A DNA stretch of 64,000 nt from Klebsiella sp. BIGb0138. Its GTDB lineage: Bacteria > Pseudomonadota > Gammaproteobacteria > Enterobacterales > Enterobacteriaceae. Below the pieces are notes generated by a model. The model was not told the DNA's origin, searched no databases, and saw only the letters and a program-made list of their open reading frames with translations. The stretch covers positions 124,001-188,000 of the forward strand of contig NZ_SMCV01000008.1 in assembly GCF_004342285.1 (NCBI RefSeq), written 5' to 3'. The position numbers and the translations under genes are program-made. Below are positions 60,114-64,000 of the stretch, in pieces. The stretch's first letter is position 1. Each line of letters begins with the position of its first letter.

Positions 60114-61445
60114 ATGGTGAAGGAACGTCGCACCGAACTGGTAGAAGGATTCCGCCATTCTGTCCCCTACATTAACGCCCACCGGGGGAAAACGTTTGTC
60201 ATCATGCTGGGCGGCGAAGCCATTGAGCATGAGAATTTCTCCAGCATTGTCAATGACATTGGCCTTTTGCATAGCCTGGGCATCCGCCTGGTGGTGGTCT
60301 ATGGCGCGCGTCCACAGATCGACGCTAACCTGGCGGAGCACCATCACGAGCCGATCTATCATAAACAGACCCGCGTGACGGATAGCAAAACCCTCGAACT
60401 GGTTAAGCAGGCGGCGGGCATGCTGCAGCTGGAAATTACCGCCCGTCTGTCGATGAGCCTGAATAACACCCCGCTGCAGGGCGCGCATATCAACGTGGTG
60501 AGCGGCAACTTTATTATCGCCCAGCCGCTGGGGGTCGACGATGGCGTCGATTATTGCCACAGCGGGCGTATTCGCCGTATTGATGAAGAGGCCATTCATC
60601 GCCAGCTGGATAACGGCGCGATCGTCCTGATGGGGCCGGTTGCCGTTTCGGTTACTGGCGAAAGCTTCAATCTGACCTCGGAAGAGATTGCCACTCAGCT
60701 GGCCATTAAGCTGAAGGCCGAAAAAATGATCGGCTTCTGTTCGTCGCAGGGCGTCTATAACCAGGATGGCGTTATCGTTTCCGAACTGTTTCCTAACGAA
60801 GCGCAGGCTCGCGTGGAAGAGCTGGAAGCGGAGGAAGATTACAACTCCGGTACGGTGCGTTTCCTGCGAGGCGCGGTGAAGGCCTGCCGCAGCGGCGTGC
60901 GGCGCTGCCACCTGATCAGCTACCAGGAAGATGGGGCGTTACTGCAGGAGCTGTTCTCACGCGACGGTATCGGGACCCAGATCGTCATGGAAAGCGCCGA
61001 GCAGATTCGCCGCGCCACCATTAACGATATTGGCGGTATCCTTGAACTGATCAGCCCGCTGGAGCAACAGGGGATTCTGGTGCGCCGTTCCCGCGAGCAG
61101 CTGGAGATGGAAATAGATAAATTCACCATCATTCAGCGCGATAACACGACAATTGCCTGCGCCGCGCTCTATCCGTTCCCGGAAGAAAAAATCGGTGAGA
61201 TGGCCTGCGTCGCGGTGCATCCGGATTACCGCAGCTCATCGCGCGGGGAGATGCTGCTGAACCGCATTGCCGCCCAGGCGAAGCAGATGGGGTTGAGCAA
61301 ACTGTTTGTCCTCACCACCCGCAGCATTCACTGGTTCCAGGAACGCGGCTTTACCCCGGTCGATATCGATCTGCTGCCGGAGAGTAAGAAAGAGATGTAC
61401 AACTACCAGCGTCGTTCCAAGGTGTTGATGGCCGACCTCGGCTGA
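60114..61445 (+). CDS. argA: N-acetylglutamate synthase ArgA
   Basis: First step of arginine biosynthesis: acetyl-CoA plus glutamate. The 443 residues have an N-terminal amino-acid-kinase-like domain that binds arginine ([24 protein letters not shown]) and a C-terminal GNAT domain ([33 protein letters not shown]). TGAGGG precedes the ATG. Divergent from amiC. Confidence 0.97.
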   Translation: MVKERRTELVEGFRHSVPYINAHRGKTFVIMLGGEAIEHENFSSIVNDIGLLHSLGIRLVVVYGARPQIDANLAEHHHEPIYHKQTRVTDSKTLELVKQAAGMLQLEITARLSMSLNNTPLQGAHINVVSGNFIIAQPLGVDDGVDYCHSGRIRRIDEEAIHRQLDNGAIVLMGPVAVSVTGESFNLTSEEIATQLAIKLKAEKMIGFCSSQGVYNQDGVIVSELFPNEAQARVEELEAEEDYNSGTVRFLRGAVKACRSGVRRCHLISYQEDGALLQELFSRDGIGTQIVMESAEQIRRATINDIGGILELISPLEQQGILVRRSREQLEMEIDKFTIIQRDNTTIACAALYPFPEEKIGEMACVAVHPDYRSSSRGEMLLNRIAAQAKQMGLSKLFVLTTRSIHWFQERGFTPVDIDLLPESKKEMYNYQRRSKVLMADLG

Positions 61446-61475
61446 TGTCACCGCCCCCGGCGCCGGCCCGTCTCC

Positions 61476-61520
61476 CGTGTAGCCCGGCTAAGCGTAGCGC
61501 CAGCCGGGGAAATACCGGGC
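61476..61520. repeat. REP-like element between argA and recD
   Basis: GTAGCCCGGCTAAGCGTAGCGCC followed by AGCCGGGG and a further CCGGGC gives the arms and centre of an enterobacterial REP unit between convergent genes; bases 61479-61519. Confidence 0.65.
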
Positions 61521-61551
61521 GGGGACTTCCGATAACAGCTGAAGATTGCGA

Positions 61552-63390
61552 TTATTCGCGGCTGGCGAAGATCTCCGCCAGCCCGCTGCGCCGCTCGGTG
61601 CGGGCGACAATCGCCTGGCTCAGCACCTGCTCATCGGCGTAAATCGACAGCTGCTGCTTCGCCCGCGTAATCGCGGTGTAGACCAGCTCGCGGGTCACCA
61701 GCGGAACGCTCTTTGCCGGCAGAATCAATGCCGCATGGTCGAACTCCGACCCCTGCGATTTATGCACCGTCATTGCCCACGCGGTATCGTGATCCGGCAG
61801 GCGACTCGGCTGCACCGATTTAATGCTGCCATCCGCCATCGGGAACCAGACGCGAAGCCCTTCCCCGCGGTCCAGCGCAATCCCGATATCGCCATTAAAC
61901 AGACCCAGTGCGCTATCGTTGCGTGAAATCATCACCGGACGACCTTCATACCAGCGCGCATGTCGCGGCAGGGTAATCACTCGTTTACGGTTGAGCATCT
62001 GTTCCAGCTGTTCATTGAGCCCGCTGACGCCGTACGGGCCGTCACGCAGGGCGCACAGCAGCTGGAATTCACCGAAAGCGGCGATTAACGCCTCCGGCTC
62101 GGCCCTTTCGTGCAGCAGCTGCAGATAGCGGCCATACCCCGCCTGCGCCTGGTCGAGCATCGCGGCATATTCTTCCGTGGTGCTCAGCGCATGAAGAACG
62201 ATATCGTCAAACGGCTGACGTAGGGTCGCCCGGACGCCGTGGCGATCGCCGCCGTTCACCGCGCGAGCCAGATGGCCAATGCCGGAATGGCTGCCAAAAC
62301 GGTAGCTTTTTTGCAGCAGACACAGGCTGTCGCGCAGCGCGCCGGCAATATCGCCTTCACCCGCCGGTAGCGAATGGCCGGTCAAGCGGCTCAGCTGCGC
62401 CGCGCGCCCGGCGGTATAGCCGGCGTTCACCCAGGCGCAAATATCGCCGAGCACCGCCCCGGCTTCCACGGAGGCCAGCTGGTCGCGGTCGCCAAGGAAA
62501 ATCACCCGCCCGTGCTCCGGCAATGCGTCAATCAGCCGCGCCATCATCGGCAGGTCGATCATCGAGGCCTCATCGACGACCAGCACGTCCAGATGTAACG
62601 GGTTGCCGGCATGATAACGCATACGCTGGCTGCCGGGCTGCGCCCCCAGCAGCCGATGCAGCGTACTGGCTTCGGTAGGCAGCAACGCTTTTTGCTCATC
62701 GGTGAGCGGCAGGCGGCGCAGCGCCTCGCCCAGCGACTCGGTCAATCGCGCGGCGGCTTTCCCGGTTGGCGCCGCCAGGCGAATACGACAGCGGGGCTGG
62801 CAGGTGGTCTGAATCAGCGCCGCCAGCAGCCTGGCGACGGTGGTGGTTTTCCCGGTACCGGGGCCGCCGGAAATGACCGAGATACGGCGGGTCAGCGCCA
62901 CCGCGGCGGCGACCTTTTGCCAGTCGATCTCGGCACTGGCGGGAAACAGCGCGTCCAGGGTGGCGGCCAGCTGGGCCTCGTCAACCTCCACCACCTGATT
63001 CGCCTCGTTAAAGAAGCGAGCGACGGTCAGCTCATTACGCCACATGCGGTTAAGATAGAGCCGCTCGCCGCAGAGGATAATCGGCGTCGGGCGATCGCCG
63101 CAGCTGACCGCCGCCGAGGAGAGTAGAAGCGCCGACCAGTCATCGGGCGTACCGGCCTGCGCCAGCAGCTGCTCACGCAGATCGCTGGCTTTTCCGCTCA
63201 GCAGGTCGTCTGCGCGCAGTCGTGAAATCGGCAGACAGACGTGGCCCTCGCCCGCATCCCGACTGAGCACCGCCGCCGCCAGTTTTACCGCCGGGTGCGC
63301 TTCCTGCGCCACCATCAGCGCAAACTGCACGTCCAGCGGGCGTAACAACCGTTGATTTGCCGCTTCAAGCAACAGTTCATCCATCGTCAT
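61552..63390 (-). CDS. recD: exodeoxyribonuclease V alpha subunit RecD
   Basis: 5'-3' helicase subunit of RecBCD, which processes DNA ends and loads RecA at Chi. The 612 residues (608 in E. coli) show Walker [21 protein letters not shown] near residue 170, [32 protein letters not shown] and the late helicase motif [15 protein letters not shown]. The ATG overlaps the recB stop (ATGA) and follows AGGAGG at 7 bases, so I use 63390 rather than the ATG two codons later. Confidence 0.97.
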   Translation of the reverse strand: MTMDELLLEAANQRLLRPLDVQFALMVAQEAHPAVKLAAAVLSRDAGEGHVCLPISRLRADDLLSGKASDLREQLLAQAGTPDDWSALLLSSAAVSCGDRPTPIILCGERLYLNRMWRNELTVARFFNEANQVVEVDEAQLAATLDALFPASAEIDWQKVAAAVALTRRISVISGGPGTGKTTTVARLLAALIQTTCQPRCRIRLAAPTGKAAARLTESLGEALRRLPLTDEQKALLPTEASTLHRLLGAQPGSQRMRYHAGNPLHLDVLVVDEASMIDLPMMARLIDALPEHGRVIFLGDRDQLASVEAGAVLGDICAWVNAGYTAGRAAQLSRLTGHSLPAGEGDIAGALRDSLCLLQKSYRFGSHSGIGHLARAVNGGDRHGVRATLRQPFDDIVLHALSTTEEYAAMLDQAQAGYGRYLQLLHERAEPEALIAAFGEFQLLCALRDGPYGVSGLNEQLEQMLNRKRVITLPRHARWYEGRPVMISRNDSALGLFNGDIGIALDRGEGLRVWFPMADGSIKSVQPSRLPDHDTAWAMTVHKSQGSEFDHAALILPAKSVPLVTRELVYTAITRAKQQLSIYADEQVLSQAIVARTERRSGLAEIFASRE

Positions 63391-64000
63391 GCCATGACCT
63401 CCTGAACGTCTCCGGCAAACAGCGCGTCCATGCCGTCAATCAGCGCCCGCGCCGGGCGGGTGGTAAAGATGCCCTGGCCGCCGTCCTGCCCGTCCATACC
63501 GCGTAAAAAAAGATAGATCACGCCGCCGAAATGACGTTCGTAATCATAGGCAGCAATACGGTGGCGCAGATAGCGATGCAGCGCCAGGCTGTAGAGCTGA
63601 TACTGCAAATCATAACGATGAGTACGCATGGCCTGGTCCATCGCCTGCCGGGTATAGGCCTCGCGGTCCGCTCCCAGCCAGTTCGATTTGTAATCCAGCA
63701 GGTAATAACGATCGTTATGGCGAAACACGAGGTCGATAAAGCCTTTCAGCATGCCGCGGACCTGACGGAAATCCAGGGGGGGGCAATCGACGGAAAGCGG
63801 ATCGTAGCGGCGAATCAACGCATCCAGGCGCTGCGGCTCCAGCGGTTGCTCAATCGGCAGATAGAAGGCCATTTCAACCTGTTTATCGCCGGCGGTAAGC
63901 TGATTCAGCGCGATACTCGCCCCCGGCAACGGGGTGCGTAATACGCCGTCCAGCCACTGCGTCAGCACCGGCGTCCACTGCTCATCGAAGCCCGCTGACC
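63387..64000 (-). CDS. recB: exodeoxyribonuclease V beta subunit RecB, C-terminal part
   Basis: Helicase-nuclease subunit of RecBCD. Only the last 200 or so residues are in the window; they form the nuclease domain with the metal-binding [20 protein letters not shown] motif (Asp, Asp and Lys catalytic residues) and a C-terminal [16 protein letters not shown]. The gene runs off the right edge and is coupled to recD. Confidence 0.96.
   Translation of the reverse strand, partial: SAGFDEQWTPVLTQWLDGVLRTPLPGASIALNQLTAGDKQVEMAFYLPIEQPLEPQRLDALIRRYDPLSVDCPPLDFRQVRGMLKGFIDLVFRHNDRYYLLDYKSNWLGADREAYTRQAMDQAMRTHRYDLQYQLYSLALHRYLRHRIAAYDYERHFGGVIYLFLRGMDGQDGGQGIFTTRPARALIDGMDALFAGDVQEVMA

Overview
The window is a chromosomal segment of an enterobacterium. 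Gene order (eno-pyrG-mazG-relA-rlmD / barA / gudD-gudX-gudP / yqcA-truC-yqcC-csrB-syd / queF-ppnN / sdaC-sdaB / xni / fuc genes / rlmM-ygdD-gcvA / gcvB / csdA-csdE / tcdA / mltA / three initiator tRNAs / amiC / argA / recD-recB) is the E. coli K-12 order, but with additions typical of Klebsiella/Raoultella: a glycerate kinase gene after gudD, cobalamin genes beside argA, and a large sulfur-compound locus between sdaB and xni. A Klebsiella-like organism is my inference; no taxonomic marker was searched.

Layout. 1-6516 (mostly minus): first codons of eno, pyrG, mazG, relA, rlmD; mazEF, which lies between relA and mazG in E. coli K-12, is absent. 6684-9437: barA, whose phosphorelay output, the sRNA csrB (17066-17431), is also here with an upstream UvrY-type box. 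9548-14811: glucarate catabolism operon (gudP, gudX, gudD, glycerate kinase). 15295-18186: yqcA, truC, yqcC, csrB, syd. 18255-23806: queF, ppnN, sdaC, sdaB.

23.9-36.7 kb is the main accessory region: an orphan sulfonate-type binding protein on the plus strand; a minus-strand set of an SsuD-like monooxygenase, an FAD protein, an NtaA/SnaA-like monooxygenase, a MetNIQ-like ABC importer, an MFS transporter and an SfnB-like acyl-CoA-dehydrogenase-type oxidoreductase; and, divergent from the SsuD-like gene, a regulator in which a sigma54 AAA+ activator and Fis-type HTH are fused to a C-terminal SsuA-like ligand-binding domain. The shared intergenic region shows a GG-N10-GC sigma54 promoter, an IHF-like site and a dyad suited to an enhancer. 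I read the locus as an organosulfur (sulfonate, sulfone or related) scavenging system directly sensed by this fused regulator.

36.8-45.8 kb: xni, then the divergent fucose regulon (fucAO and fucPIKU-fucR) with a CRP site and five copies of a TGACCGT motif. 45.9-50.4 kb: rlmM, ygdD, gcvA, gcvB sRNA, csdA, csdE. 50.5-53.1 kb: tcdA, mltA and three identical initiator tRNA-Met genes. 53.3-58.6 kb: late cobalamin genes cobS, cobU, cbiP, cbiB behind a cobalamin riboswitch, plus cobD. 58.6-64.0 kb: amiC, argA with tandem ARG boxes, recD and the 3' end of recB.
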